Origin: Collimonas pratensis | GTDB lineage: Bacteria; Pseudomonadota; Gammaproteobacteria; Burkholderiales; Burkholderiaceae_D | Reading direction: 5' to 3' | DNA: 64,000 nucleotides | Assembly (NCBI RefSeq): GCF_001584185.1 | Contig: NZ_CP013234.1 | Location: 4,154,001 to 4,218,000 of the forward strand | In this document: in pieces, positions 35,946 to 45,956 of the stretch | How the letters are laid out: every line of letters starts with the position of its first letter | How positions within the stretch are numbered: the stretch's first letter is position 1 | Position numbers and translations under genes: made by a program | Notes under the pieces: generated by a model | Told to the model about the DNA's origin: nothing | Databases searched by the model: none | The model's input: the letters and a program-made list of their open reading frames with translations, nothing else

Positions 35946-38258
35946 TCAATACCGATAGTTCAGCGTCACCATCAGGTTGCGTGGTGCGCCATAGGTCACG
36001 GTATCGAAGTCGCCCTTCTGTAGCGCGTACTTTTTGTCGAACAGGTTGTTGAGGTTGACGTCCACACTGGTCTTGTTCGTGATGGCGTAACGTCCCATCA
36101 GGGATACCAGCGCATAGGAAGCTTGTTCCCCGCCTAACGTGCTGGTGCCAGTGCTGGGTGCCTCGTAGATGCGGCTTTGCCATTTGACGCCGCCGCCGAG
36201 TGTCAACTTGCTCCACTCTCCGGGCAACTGGTAGGTGCTGAAAAACTGGGCTGTGGTGCGCGGTATTTGCGAATTCAAACGGACGCCATTGCCGTCTTGC
36301 GCCGTAAAGTGGGCGATGCCGGCGTAGATATTCCAGCCGCGCGTCAGCTCACCCTGCAAGTCCAGCTCGATGCCACGCGACTTCGTGCCATTCACGCTCT
36401 GATAGGCTTGGGCACCGCCCGGCGTGAAGGTGCCGGCTACTATCTGTGCCGCGTTGTCCAGCTCGGTCTCAAACACCGCCAGCGAGGCATTCAGACGCCC
36501 CTCCATGTAAGCACCCTTGAGGCCGACTTCCTTGGTTTTTCCCTTGGACGGCGTGAGCACATTGCCCTTGCTATCCCGATAGTCGGTTTGCGGATTGAAG
36601 ATACCCGTGTAGCTGAGGTAGGCCGAATAGATCTTGTTGATGTCGTAGATCACGCCGGCATAGGGCGTGAATTCATTGCTCTTTTTGTAGTGCAGCGATG
36701 TGCTACCGGCGTTGTCGTCGACTTCGTAGTTGCTGAAGCGACCGCCAACAATAAGCTTCAGAGGTTCGGCCAGGGAAAACCGGGCTGTGCTATAGACACC
36801 GCTTTGCTTGATCCGTGTGTCGCTCAATGTCGCACTCCTGGCATCGAAGTCAGGGCGAGGATAGGGCTGGCTCAGGTCATAGACATTGACCGGCGTAAAG
36901 GAGGAATAGAACGGCGCAATATCCCTCTGGCTGGCTGTGCGGCGTGAAGTCGTCGCCCCCACCACCAGCTCATGCTGGCGACCCAGCAGTTCGAAGGGCC
37001 CGCTCGCCATCACGTCGAAGGTATTTTGACGACTGCGACCTGCGGAGGCCAGTGCGACTGGATAAGCCCCATTGGGGAAAGTACCCAGTCCGGTGGCGCG
37101 ATCTGGGCGTCCGACTAGGCCGAGCAGTTCAGCATCATAGTCAGTGCGGTACTGGTTAGCGATGGCCCGGAGTTTCCAGCCGTTGTCGAAACGGTGCTCG
37201 ATCCCGGCAAACGCCGTCTTGAGGGTGTTGTCCCAATGGCTCCAATCCTGTGCGTAGCTGCTGGAACGTGAATACTGCGCCTGCGTGCGGTCGCTGAACC
37301 ATAGTGGCAAACCTCCCCAGGTGGCGCCCTTGGGCGTGATGTCCTGGTAGTCATAGCCCAGGCTTACCGTGGTGCTGGGCGTCAGGTCTGCCTCGATGAT
37401 GCCGTAGACCCCCTTTCTCTCAGGCCTGTATCCGTCGATATAGGAGTGCCCCTCCTGGTAGGTTCCGACCAGGCGCGCTCGGATCCTACCGTCCTCGGTC
37501 AACGGTGTCGATATGTCGGCCATACCTCGGTGGGTATCCCAGCTACCAGTACCGAGGGAGGCCGACGCCGAAAAATCGCGGGTCGGGCGTTTGCGCACTA
37601 GGTTGACGGCCGCCGAGGGATTACCGGTGCCGGTCAACAAGCCGGAGCCACCACGCACTACCTCGACGCGGTCATAGAACGCGGTATCGATCGAACCGAT
37701 TCCGCTTCCATTGACGGTATTGCCTACGACGGTGGGTATCCCGTCGTATTGAACGTTGTTGATCAGAAAACCACGCGAATAGAAACTCGTCCGTTCGCTG
37801 TCGGACTGGTACGTCGCCACACCAGTGGTGTTCTCCAGCACGCCCTGCACCGAATTCAATTGCTGGTCATCCATACGCTGGCGCGTGATCACCGTCACCG
37901 ACTGCGGAGTTTCCTGCAGCGACAGCGGCAGGCGCGTGGCTGCGGCCGTCTGGTCGACGGTGTAGGAGCCAGTGCCTTCGGTGGTCGCCGCATCCTTGCG
38001 GCCCGTGACGGTGACTGCCGGCAAGGCTATCTCCTCTTGCGACGTGCTTCCAGCCTTGTTCTGAATTTGAGTTGAATCAGCGGCGAATGCGCCCTGCGCG
38101 CTCATGAGAACTGCCGCAGCAACTGCCGAGCCCAGCACGGTGCGCGGCGTACTCCTGACCACGCATATGTCCGGCCTGTCTAGAAGAGGATAGGCGACGG
38201 ACTTTGAGCGCATATCGATTGGCCAACGGGAACTCGAAGCAGTTTTGAGAGTGGGCAT
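35946..38258 (-). CDS. TonB-dependent siderophore receptor
   Basis: 770 residues. A signal-like segment (AVAAAVLMSAQGAFA, about 45-59) is followed by a TonB-box-like VTVTGR, the plug domain (PQSVTVITRQRMDDQ, VEVVRGGSGLLTGTGNPSA) and a beta-barrel ending in an aromatic residue (LNYRY), as needed for outer-membrane assembly. It resembles FhuE/FpvA-type ferric-siderophore receptors. The ATG at 38258 gives a long N-terminus; the ATG at 38213 is an alternative. A Fur-like box lies upstream and an AraC regulator is nearby. Confidence 0.9.
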   Translation of the reverse strand: MPTLKTASSSRWPIDMRSKSVAYPLLDRPDICVVRSTPRTVLGSAVAAAVLMSAQGAFAADSTQIQNKAGSTSQEEIALPAVTVTGRKDAATTEGTGSYTVDQTAAATRLPLSLQETPQSVTVITRQRMDDQQLNSVQGVLENTTGVATYQSDSERTSFYSRGFLINNVQYDGIPTVVGNTVNGSGIGSIDTAFYDRVEVVRGGSGLLTGTGNPSAAVNLVRKRPTRDFSASASLGTGSWDTHRGMADISTPLTEDGRIRARLVGTYQEGHSYIDGYRPERKGVYGIIEADLTPSTTVSLGYDYQDITPKGATWGGLPLWFSDRTQAQYSRSSSYAQDWSHWDNTLKTAFAGIEHRFDNGWKLRAIANQYRTDYDAELLGLVGRPDRATGLGTFPNGAYPVALASAGRSRQNTFDVMASGPFELLGRQHELVVGATTSRRTASQRDIAPFYSSFTPVNVYDLSQPYPRPDFDARSATLSDTRIKQSGVYSTARFSLAEPLKLIVGGRFSNYEVDDNAGSTSLHYKKSNEFTPYAGVIYDINKIYSAYLSYTGIFNPQTDYRDSKGNVLTPSKGKTKEVGLKGAYMEGRLNASLAVFETELDNAAQIVAGTFTPGGAQAYQSVNGTKSRGIELDLQGELTRGWNIYAGIAHFTAQDGNGVRLNSQIPRTTAQFFSTYQLPGEWSKLTLGGGVKWQSRIYEAPSTGTSTLGGEQASYALVSLMGRYAITNKTSVDVNLNNLFDKKYALQKGDFDTVTYGAPRNLMVTLNYRY

Positions 38259-38259
38259 A

Positions 38260-38280
38260 AATAATAATCATTTTTATTTG
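38260..38280 (-). promoter_or_regulatory. Fur-box-like sequence
   Basis: AAATAATAATCATTTTTATT lies directly upstream of the receptor gene and matches much of the GATAATGATAATCATTATC Fur consensus. This predicts repression in iron-rich conditions. If this is the operator, the start at 38213 becomes more likely than 38258. Confidence 0.6.
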
Positions 38281-38462
38281 GATGCCGCATTTAACAATAG
38301 ATATAAGAAGCCGCAATAGCGAAACCAAGCCAGATTGTTATTCGATTAGGCCAATCGCGATCATTCCCATGTGCCGGCCGTATTGAAAAATATTCTGACC
38401 TAATTTTTGCAAGGTGTAAGTTTGTTGGCGTGGGTACGCTATGCCGAATTGTGGTTTGCCAT

Positions 38463-38640
38463 ACCTCAACCCAGCGCTACCGCGCCGAATCGATCAGTTA
38501 CCTTGATGTGATCGTGGCGCTGGCCAGTGTGATCGGCGCTAGTTCGCAAGTGGCCGCTCCCGACAAGCGGCTAGGTTCCGCACGGGTCAGCGTGTTCAAG
38601 ACGCTTGGTAGCGGATGGGAACAGGCCGCGGCGCATTGGC
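38463..38640 (+). pseudogene. Remnant of an outer-membrane efflux protein (OprM/NodT family)
   Basis: The text TQRYRAESISYLDVIVALAS ... SARVSVFKTLGSGWEQ matches the C-terminal end of RND outer-membrane factors (TQQRY.AGAVSYLDV ... LI.ALGGGW). The rest of the gene is absent, so this is a decayed fragment next to the receptor region. Confidence 0.6.
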
Positions 38641-39295
38641 TTCTACGGACTTCAGTGAGTGGTCACCCCACTACCCCGCTGGGACCCAGACCAACCATGA
38701 GCAATGTCGATTCGCGTTGCGGCGAACAAGCGAGTTCGGGCATAGCTAAGGAAGAATGATATGGAGCCATATGATGACTCGCGTCGGATCGTCGACCTGG
38801 TTGCGTCATTCGGCAGCAAGAACCCGCCATCAGGCCAACACAAGAGAAAGAACACTGCGGCAGCCCGTGCCAAGACTGGATCGTCGACATCGTCTCAGGG
38901 ACAACGCCTAGAGGCGAACGGGCTGCGACCGACGCATTGTGTTGGGCGCCTAGAGAACATAGCCCCGAGCTGTCTGGATGCCAGCCAGATATATCGCATC
39001 CTCAGCATGCAATTCGACAGCCTCGCACAGGGATCGGTACCGAGCGATGAACGATTTATGGACTGCTGGGTGGCTGGTTCTTACTGCAGGCACACGCGGA
39101 CGCGCCTTCTGTGCCATTAAACCGGAGGCGCCAGACGACCAGTACAACACACTGCGTTGTCATTGCTGCGCGACTTTTTTCATTGAAGCCCTTGCGTTGC
39201 GTAAACACCAGCAGTCGCTGGCATTCCAGGAGGGCTTCGCTCTCGATGAAGAGGCGGTTTTCATCATCACCATGACGTGCTCGAAATGTCGGCAA
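38641..39295. other. Region of doubtful small ORFs
   Basis: Open frames at 38761-39120 and 38978-39304 have uneven composition. The end of the latter has two CxxC pairs (CHCC, CSKC) and might be a small metal-binding protein. Ribosome-binding sites are not convincing. I support no gene here with confidence. Confidence 0.3.
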
Positions 39296-40150
39296 TCAGG
39301 ATGAGGTTTCATCGGGGAGCATAATTCCTGGCACGGGAGCAAGCTGCGCGCCGCCCGTGCGATCCGCGAGGTATCGTGCCGGAGACTTTCCCGCCGCCTT
39401 GCGGAACATAGTGATGAACCCACTGGCGTTTTCGTACCCAAGCTCCAATGCCACCGTTTGCACGCTTTCACCCTTGGTCAACCGTTGAAGCGCAAGGATC
39501 ACATGCAGCTGGCGACGCCAGCGCCCGAAGCTCATTCCAATTTCGTGCAACAGAAGACGGCTCATGCTTCGCTCGCTCATGCCAATGCGAGTTGCCCAAT
39601 CGGCCTTCGAAGTTTTGTCCGTGGGATCGGCCAGCATCATCTCCGCGAGGCGACGCAATCGGAGGTCGCACGGCATGGGCAGATGTAGATCTTCCACCGG
39701 TGCGGCCACCAGCTCATCGAGCAATGCGGCAATCAACCGGTCTTCCCGTCCCCCCAGCGCGTATAGCTCAGGAAAACCGGCCACCTTCAATAGCAACTCA
39801 CGTAGCAATGGCGATACCGAAATCGTGCAACAGGTTTTCGGAAGACCCCGGGCGGCGTCTGGCTCGACGAACAGGCAATAGCATTCCGTTTCACCAGCGC
39901 CCCGCGCCGCGTGCGGCAAGTCACCCGGTATCCATATGGCGCACTGCGGCGGCACAATCCAGACACCGTCTTCAATTTCGCAGTTAAGGATGCCGCGTAC
40001 GGAGTAAATCAGCTGCGCCTTGCGATGCTGATGCCTCGCATTTTCCCAGCCCTTTGTTACCGATGTCGCACTCAAGGCCACTACGGGTCGCGAGACGCTG
40101 TCGACGTCTCCGGGCACAACAGTTAGATCGGTGATTGCAATGCTCGACAT
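39296..40150 (-). CDS. AraC-family regulator with cupin-like sensor domain
   Basis: 284 residues. A cupin-type N-terminal domain (HQHRKAQLIYSVRGILNCEI; WIVPPQCAIWIPGDLPH) is followed by two helix-turn-helix motifs (WATRIGMSERSMSRLLLHEI; SVQTVALELGYENASGFITM) and the terminal FRKAAGKSPARY. This is the AraC_binding/AraC layout. It is on the same strand as the siderophore receptor operon and may control it, although an intervening 1-kb decayed region weakens the link. Confidence 0.9.
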   Translation of the reverse strand: MSSIAITDLTVVPGDVDSVSRPVVALSATSVTKGWENARHQHRKAQLIYSVRGILNCEIEDGVWIVPPQCAIWIPGDLPHAARGAGETECYCLFVEPDAARGLPKTCCTISVSPLLRELLLKVAGFPELYALGGREDRLIAALLDELVAAPVEDLHLPMPCDLRLRRLAEMMLADPTDKTSKADWATRIGMSERSMSRLLLHEIGMSFGRWRRQLHVILALQRLTKGESVQTVALELGYENASGFITMFRKAAGKSPARYLADRTGGAQLAPVPGIMLPDETSS

Positions 40151-40326
40151 TGTCTTATAGAGCCTCGGATGAGAGATGGAGTAGATTGGCCTAATTGGAA
40201 AATATTATGACAAACTTGCTCAATGGCGTCCATCCTCACCTACCATTCCGCTCTCAGCTGAAGGTGACAATAAAAATTCTGCCTGCAAAATTTTCAAGCC
40301 TGACAGGAAGGTGTCCGCTTCTGGCC

Positions 40327-42016
40327 GAGGCTGTGTAAAAACGCTGTTGAGCGCTAATTCTAATCGGAAGTAAACGATTTGCGGCGATCCATGTCACACG
40401 GACAGATGACTCTGTTCGAGGTACACCTATGAAACGCTTCATTGAAGGGCGGGATCGCAGTCAACGCATTTTGCTTCCCGAGCAACTGGACGACTACGTT
40501 GCCGATAGCAACCCAGTGCGGGTAGTCGATGTTTTCGTCGATGAACTGGACCTGGTGCAAATGGGTTTCGAAGGAACAATGCCTGCACAAACAGGACGTC
40601 CGGCCTATCACCCATCGGTTCTTCTCAAGATTTACATCTACGGCTATCTCAATCGACTCCAATCAAGCCGTCGCCTGGAACGAGAGGCGCAGCGTAACAT
40701 TGAACTGATGTGGTTGACAGGGCATTTGGCGCCGGACTTCAAGACTATCGCCAACTTCCGCAAAGACAATGGCCGTGCCATCTCCAATGTATGCAAGCAG
40801 TTCGTCGTGCTGTGTCAGCGACTTGGCCTGTTCTCTGAAGCGCTGGTCGCTATTGACGGCAGCAAATTCAAAGCCGTCAACAACCGCGACCGCAACTTCA
40901 CCAGCGCCAAGCTGCAACGGCGCATGGAAGAGATCGCAGCGAGCATTGATCGCTATCTGACAGCCCTCGACACGGCGGATCGCCAAGAGCCGGACCGCAA
41001 GCAACTCACGACAACTCGACTGCATGAGAATATCGCAGCGCTCAAGGCGCAGATGCGAGAGCTTGAAGACATCCAATTAAAACTCCAGAAGACGCCGGAT
41101 CAACAAGTCTCCCAAACCGATCCTGATGCACGGTCGATGAAGACGCGTGGTACAGGCGTCGTTGGCTACAACGTACAAACGGTGGTCGACGCAAAGCATC
41201 ATCTGATTGTGGCGCACGAGGTGACCAACATCGGGAGCGACCGGGATCAACTGCACTCGATGAGCCGGCAAGCGCAAGAAGCGATTGGCACCGCATCGCT
41301 GACCGTAGTTGCTGATCGTGGTTACTTCAAAGGAGAAGAGATCCTGGCGTGCACACAAGCCGGCATCAACGTGATCGTCCCGAAGAACCTGACCTCCAAT
41401 GCCTCTGCTGAAGGTCGGTTTGGCAAAGCGGATTTCATTTACGACGCACGCGCCAATGAATATCAGTGTCCCGCCGGAGAGCGATTGATCTGGCGTTTCA
41501 CGAGCAAAGAGAAAGGCTTGAATTTGCACCGCTATTGGAGCTCGAATTGCCAGCAGTGCTCACTCAAATCCGCATGCACGCCAAGTCCTCAACGGCGCGT
41601 GACACGATGGGAGCATGAGTCTGTACTGGAGGCCATGCAGGAGCGGTTGGAACGAACGCCGAAGGCGATGCGAATACGCCGGCAAACTGTTGAGCATCCA
41701 TTCGGCACCATCAAGGCATGGATGGGTGCTACGCACTTCCTCACCAAAACCAAGGCCCGAGTGAGCACCGAGATGAGCTTGCATGTCCTGGCTTACAACA
41801 TGAAGCGGATGATCAACGTGCTGGGCGTGGGAACCTTGATGAAGGTGATGAGCGCATAGGCGCTTTTAGCGTCAGGAGATATGTTTGGAGACGGCTATTT
41901 ACTCGGCCAAGGGAAATAGCCGCCGCGTTTGCAGGGCTCTCTATTATCAACAATGTCGCGTTAAAATGACGTGGATCTCGGCTCCCTTGATGGATTCAGC
42001 GTTTTTACACGGCCTC
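40327..42016 (+). mobile_element. IS1182-family element (second type)
   Basis: About 1690 bp with ends GAGGCTGTGTAAAAACGCTG and CAGCGTTTTTACACGGCCTC, flanked by GGCC on both sides. The restored target reads GTCCGCTTCTGGCCGATA, again a GGCCG palindrome of the small-gene array. Its transposase differs from copies 1 and 3. Confidence 0.9.
40429..41859 (+). CDS. IS1182-family transposase (second type)
   Basis: 476 residues with the same domain order as the other IS1182 transposase here (GRPAYHPSVLLKIYIYGYLN; AIDGSKFKAVNNRDRN; VVADRGYFKGEEI; EHPFGTIKAWMGATHFL). It differs throughout, so it is a separate element of the family. It appears intact. The ATG at 40429 is used. Confidence 0.93.
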   Translation: MKRFIEGRDRSQRILLPEQLDDYVADSNPVRVVDVFVDELDLVQMGFEGTMPAQTGRPAYHPSVLLKIYIYGYLNRLQSSRRLEREAQRNIELMWLTGHLAPDFKTIANFRKDNGRAISNVCKQFVVLCQRLGLFSEALVAIDGSKFKAVNNRDRNFTSAKLQRRMEEIAASIDRYLTALDTADRQEPDRKQLTTTRLHENIAALKAQMRELEDIQLKLQKTPDQQVSQTDPDARSMKTRGTGVVGYNVQTVVDAKHHLIVAHEVTNIGSDRDQLHSMSRQAQEAIGTASLTVVADRGYFKGEEILACTQAGINVIVPKNLTSNASAEGRFGKADFIYDARANEYQCPAGERLIWRFTSKEKGLNLHRYWSSNCQQCSLKSACTPSPQRRVTRWEHESVLEAMQERLERTPKAMRIRRQTVEHPFGTIKAWMGATHFLTKTKARVSTEMSLHVLAYNMKRMINVLGVGTLMKVMSA

Positions 42017-42046
42017 GGCCGATACCGGCCGTGTGAAATATCGGTA

Positions 42047-42466
42047 CTACTCTCCAATCCACCAGCGCATGGTTTTAAGCGCATGTTTTATTTTTTCATC
42101 CGACTCATTCTCTAACTTGTTTTCCAAAGCCACTATCAAAATAGCTTTCCCATAGACATGAGCTAGGTAACGAGGAAACTGCTCAACGCTGACATCCCAA
42201 TGAGAGATGGTACTTCGAATGATGTCTGTTAGGACAAGAAAACATTTTGGCTTCAGTTTTTCCAATATTCGGCCGGCCAGTTCCTGGCGTTCGAATGAAG
42301 TTTTAATGACTCCGCACTTAGCAAACACATCTATGAGCGCTACGGATAATGCGTCAGATTCGCACTTGGATAGCACTGAACACAGGAACTCCAGCTGCTG
42401 AGGATTCGCCGCCCCAAATCTGTCGGCAGAGTCGACAACCTTGAAATAAATTTCGGTGGAGTTCAT
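42047..42466 (-). CDS. Hypothetical protein of the small-gene array
   Basis: A 139-residue, helix-rich soluble protein (QQLEFLCSVLSKCESDALSV; QELAGRILEKLKPKCFLVLT) ending in TMRWWIGE. No signal or membrane segment. Its alpha-helical repeat character and size resemble immunity proteins of polymorphic toxin loci, but no family can be assigned. It is on the same strand as the next gene, 16 bp from it. Confidence 0.62.
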   Translation of the reverse strand: MNSTEIYFKVVDSADRFGAANPQQLEFLCSVLSKCESDALSVALIDVFAKCGVIKTSFERQELAGRILEKLKPKCFLVLTDIIRSTISHWDVSVEQFPRYLAHVYGKAILIVALENKLENESDEKIKHALKTMRWWIGE

Positions 42467-42481
42467 ATTTTGATGAGAATT

Positions 42482-43087
42482 TTAATTGTCCGCTCCTAGC
42501 CGAGTGCGGACTACTGTTCTGTATGTCTGCCGGTATCGGGAGAAAGCAAATTGACCATCCTGCTTATTGATGACCAAATACTCCCGGTGATGATGAGACG
42601 GGGGAACCGACAACTGCACCGTCCAGGTATCCGAACTTTCGCTCGAAATCGATATTTCGGCCTGCCGACAAATACCATTCAATAGCTCTTGCCCCATCGA
42701 AAGTGCCTTTTCACGATTTACTGGGCCGTTACCCTGCCGATAGGCAAGCCGTCTCTCTTGCAACGCAGCCCATTCATGGAGTTTCCGTTGCTTTCCTGCC
42801 CGTGCCAATTGGATTGCCTCTGGCACTTCTCGAAGATGGAATTCGGTGCCGCGAAGAATAACGAACATAAGATGAAAGTCCAAACTCGAGAGAATGTAAT
42901 CCGCCTTGGGGCATGTTGGATCATCAGCTAACGGGATAAGAATGGCAAAGTAATCGCGGCGACCGAGAATCAGGTCTTCATCTTGATCGATTAGGAGAAT
43001 ATTGTCATCAAAAGCCCATCGACGAAGCGTGTCTTCACTTGGATTGCAATCATTCAGGATGATCTCATCGTCCATTGGTGGTGGCAT
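42482..43087 (-). CDS. Hypothetical protein of the small-gene array
   Basis: 201 residues. The N-terminal half is acidic and beta-rich (DDNILLIDQDEDLILGRRDY); the C-terminal half reads SSDTWTVQLSVPPSHHHREY and VINKQDGQFAFSRY, resembling NTF2-type or SUFU-like immunity folds. Its last codons overlap the palindrome 42488-42511. Not recognised with certainty. Confidence 0.6.
   Translation of the reverse strand: MPPPMDDEIILNDCNPSEDTLRRWAFDDNILLIDQDEDLILGRRDYFAILIPLADDPTCPKADYILSSLDFHLMFVILRGTEFHLREVPEAIQLARAGKQRKLHEWAALQERRLAYRQGNGPVNREKALSMGQELLNGICRQAEISISSESSDTWTVQLSVPPSHHHREYLVINKQDGQFAFSRYRQTYRTVVRTRLGADN
42488..42511. repeat. Cassette-type palindrome overlapping a gene end
   Basis: GTCCGC-TCCTAGCCGAGT-GCGGAC, a perfect six-base stem with a GCCGA core. 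It overlaps the 3' end of the gene at 42482-43087, as a site carried with the gene would. Confidence 0.65.
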
Positions 43088-43384
43088 GCATGGCTAGAAT
43101 AAAGTTGTCAATAAAAATTAAATCGAGAGCCTGAACGAATGGCGGCTCATGGCCGTTTTGAGCCGGTCGCGACAGATCCACTTCGACCCGTTGCTGTCAT
43201 TCAGGTTTCCTGATGCTGCAAGTAGTGCAGGCCATAAGAACTCTCAATGGGCGATTTCCGATTCGCCTTCAGCGAGCGTCTGCTGCAGCATCTCGATGTA
43301 CCTATCCGCCATCTGTCGAGATCGAGGAAGTGCACCCCAGCGAAAGAGATGATGCGCAAGCTGAATTCGTAGTTGACCAAGCCT
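43088..43384. repeat. Intergenic region with cassette-type palindromes
   Basis: No supported gene. Around 43143-43170 lies GGCGGCTCATGGCCG, then TTTTGAGCC and GTCGCGACAGA. The reverse complement of 45184-45224 reads almost the same (GGCCGTTTTGAGCC, GTCGCGACAGA). The rest is unassigned sequence up to the IS end. Confidence 0.6.
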
Positions 43385-43455
43385 GGTAATCCCCCCACAA
43401 AAAAGTATCAGTTAAAAGTAGAATTTTCTTAAATGCGATTTTGAGGAAGTTTTAC

Positions 43456-43722
43456 ATGAAGACATCACGCTTTACCGAAAGTCAGATCATCAACATCTTG
43501 AAGCAGGCCGAGGCCGGCACGCCAGTTCCGGAGCTTTGTCGTGAGCATGGAATGAGTTCGGCCTCGTTCTACAAGTGGCGGAGCAAATACGGTGGCATGG
43601 ACGCGTCGATGATGACGCGGATGAAAGAGTTGGAAGATGAGAACCGTCGACTCAAGAAGATGTACGCCGAAGAGAAGCTGAAGGCCGAGATCATTTCGGA
43701 GGCGATGCAAAAAAAGTGGTGA
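43456..43722 (+). CDS. IS3-family transposase OrfA
   Basis: 88 residues, identical to copy 1 OrfA as far as can be read. It has a helix-turn-helix followed by a coiled helix, ending at the A7 slippery run. Confidence 0.93.
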   Translation: MKTSRFTESQIINILKQAEAGTPVPELCREHGMSSASFYKWRSKYGGMDASMMTRMKELEDENRRLKKMYAEEKLKAEIISEAMQKKW

Positions 43723-44543
43723 AGCCATCTCACCGACGTGAGATGGCACAGGCGGCAGTCCGAGCGCATGGAATCAGCGTCAGCAGCGCATGCGCGACTT
43801 TCGCGATCAGCCAGACCTGCTATCGCTACAAGGCAAAGCTATCGGAAGATAACGAGCGTGTCGCGGACTGGTTAATCCGGCTGACCGCGAACCAGCGAAA
43901 CTGGGGCTTCGGCCTTTGCTTCCTGTATCTGCGCAATGTCAAAGGATTCGGCTGGAACCACAAGCGCGTCTATCGGATATATCGAGAGCTAGAGTTGAAT
44001 TTGCGAATCAAACCAAAAAAGCGGCTTACCAGAGCAAAGCCTGAACCGTTGTCGGTACCAACGTCGATCAACGACGTCTGGTCCATGGACTTCATGCACG
44101 ATCAATTGTCGGATGGGCGTAGCATCCGCCTGTTCAACGTCATTGACGATTTTAATCGTGAAGGCTTAGGCATTGACGTCGATTTCTCCCTGCCGGCAGC
44201 CCGCGTCGTTCGGTCGCTTGACCAAATTATCGAATGGCGGGGAAAGCCGACGACGATCCGCTGTGACAACGGGCCCGAATACATCAGTTCGACACTGGCC
44301 GCGTGGGCGGAAAAGCACGGCATCCAAATCAGTTTTATTCAACCAGGACAGCCACAACAGAATGCTTATATCGAGCGCTACAACAGAACGGTTCGCTATG
44401 ACTGGCTCGCACATTACCTGTTCGAATCCGTCGAGGAGGTTCAGGAATTTGCGACGAAATGGCTCTGGACTTACAATCACGAACGCCCGAACATGGCGCT
44501 CGGCGGCATCACCCCGAAGCAGAAATTGGCCCTTGCGGCTTAG
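43716..44543 (+). CDS. IS3-family transposase OrfB
   Basis: 275 residues, the same as copy 1 except for Ala instead of Thr early in the protein ([11 protein letters not shown]). DDE core intact. Probably made as OrfAB by -1 frameshifting. Confidence 0.93.
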   Translation: MVKPSHRREMAQAAVRAHGISVSSACATFAISQTCYRYKAKLSEDNERVADWLIRLTANQRNWGFGLCFLYLRNVKGFGWNHKRVYRIYRELELNLRIKPKKRLTRAKPEPLSVPTSINDVWSMDFMHDQLSDGRSIRLFNVIDDFNREGLGIDVDFSLPAARVVRSLDQIIEWRGKPTTIRCDNGPEYISSTLAAWAEKHGIQISFIQPGQPQQNAYIERYNRTVRYDWLAHYLFESVEEVQEFATKWLWTYNHERPNMALGGITPKQKLALAA

Positions 44544-44717
44544 CCTCTACTTTTAACTTTGCTTAAAAATGGGGGGATTACCACCTGACTGTCGACTAAG
44601 GGGCGAATCAACCTGCCGCGGCATGCTCGAAACGGCCATAAGCGGTCTCTTGCTGGGTCGATGCAATTGCCCGGAGTCCTTGACGCTTAAGCCGTCCATC
44701 AAAATTTATATGAATGA

Positions 44718-45140
44718 ATGAAAATGAATCGCGTGCTGACAGTAAATGACTTTTACGACGGTCCTCGACGTGGCGTTGCAGAATTCAATGGAGTCCCGCA
44801 CATATATGAGGCGGAGTTTGATCACAGCTCAGACGAATATGGAGACACATATTTTCTATCTCCAATTGAAAGTAACTTACTCGCGCTAGTTATCGAGGAT
44901 TGGGAAATTTGGACACGCTGGCAAGTGAAGTTCAAGAAAGGTGAAGTGTCGATTGATTCACATCCGGCTCTTCCAGAAGATCGATCGCGGCACGAAATGC
45001 TAAAACATGCGCTAGATGGGCGATTAGAGACTGATCCGGCTTGTCGAATTTACGTACGTGGTAGATTCTGGCAGAGTGAGCCAGAAGGTAACTGGGATGG
45101 GACTGCAGTTGAGTGGACTCAGTTAAAAGCAGCTAAATAA
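44718..45140 (+). CDS. Hypothetical protein of the small-gene array
   Basis: 140 residues (VNDFYDGPRRGVAEFNGVPH; DYFLSP-like YFLSPIESNLLALVIEDWEI; YVRGRFWQSEPEGNWDG). It looks soluble, acidic and aromatic-rich, with a conserved-looking FYDGPR start seen in unnamed single-domain proteins. Function unknown. The start at 44718 lies in an ATGAATGAATGAAAATG cluster, so the exact Met is uncertain. Confidence 0.65.
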   Translation: MKMNRVLTVNDFYDGPRRGVAEFNGVPHIYEAEFDHSSDEYGDTYFLSPIESNLLALVIEDWEIWTRWQVKFKKGEVSIDSHPALPEDRSRHEMLKHALDGRLETDPACRIYVRGRFWQSEPEGNWDGTAVEWTQLKAAK

Positions 45141-45328
45141 TCGTCGCCATCAGCCTGGTTTTCAATGACTGCAGTGGGGGAATTGAGTCTGTCGCGACTG
45201 GCTCAAAACGGCCAGGAGCTTCCGCCCATCTTACAATTCAATTGGCAACGTGACTTAGATTCTATATGGCCATTCATGTGCGTCGGTAGGCTAAGCCAAG
45301 ACCGGGAAATTTCAGGGGAAATTGTCTA

Positions 45329-45802
45329 ATGTTCGATTTATTTAAATCGCGAAAAATTTCTGATACACATTTCGGAGAACTCTCCCGGTCGAGTGGTTTC
45401 TGGAGAAGCACAATAAAACTTGGTTCATGCGCGGACGTTCCATTGGCGGTCGCAGGTCCCAAAGATGGTCCGGATACTAGTGCACTTGCTGAAGCTCACC
45501 AAGTTGTTTCATTATTTCCGGAGTGGCAGCCGATTATTGAGCAGGCGCTCTTTGAACACTTTGATCCTTATTTTGAGGCAATAGCAGCGGGCGAATATCC
45601 TGTTTCAAATCTGCAGAACATTAAATCGCCAAAGGATGTGTTGACCAGGGCAAACCTACAATTTGTCGTTATCGGTCCAATAGGCGGGACAATGACGACT
45701 GAACTCGGCTATGAAGCCGAATGGGATGAAGAACATTTGATTGGTGTACGATTTCAAGCTGGAAAATTTTTTGAACTGTGTGGAAGCACAGTGCCAGCTT
45801 AG
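45329..45802 (+). CDS. Hypothetical protein (DUF6985-like, immunity-type)
   Basis: 157 residues. The segments FWRSTIKLG, GPKDGPDTSALAEAHQVVSL and the ending LGYEAEWDEEHLIGVRFQAG resemble the DUF6985 group found near polymorphic toxins. No signal peptide. A strong palindrome (45803-45838) follows immediately. Family naming is tentative. Confidence 0.62.
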   Translation: MFDLFKSRKISDTHFGELSRSSGFWRSTIKLGSCADVPLAVAGPKDGPDTSALAEAHQVVSLFPEWQPIIEQALFEHFDPYFEAIAAGEYPVSNLQNIKSPKDVLTRANLQFVVIGPIGGTMTTELGYEAEWDEEHLIGVRFQAGKFFELCGSTVPA

Positions 45803-45838
45803 CGTCATTGCTCACCCAAGCTCTTGGGCAAAATGACG
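45803..45838. repeat. Cassette-type palindrome
   Basis: CGTCATT ... AATGACG enclosing CCCAAG-CT-CTTGGG, starting one base after a stop codon. There is no T run, so it is not a standard terminator. Confidence 0.6.
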
Positions 45839-45956
45839 CAGTTCAGCCACCACCTGCCGGTCGCAAACTGTTCTCGTTAGCCGACGTTCGTAATGGTGTG
45901 TTTAAAAAACATTCATGTTAGATTGGCGTTTTCGAACATTCAACACGAAAGCTGCC

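Larger units (their letters stand above)
43385..44582 (+). mobile_element. IS3-family (IS407-like) element, copy 2
   Basis: 1198 bp, the same ends and length as copy 1 at 20702-21899 but in opposite orientation. Flanks are CCT on the left and, after one base, CCT on the right; a true target duplication is not certain. Both reading frames are intact. Confidence 0.92.

Noticed and set aside
35946..36216. Upstream part of the four-helix membrane protein frame
   Set aside because: It is antisense-like, basic and His/Arg/Gln-rich, and overlaps the 3' end of the receptor gene in another frame.
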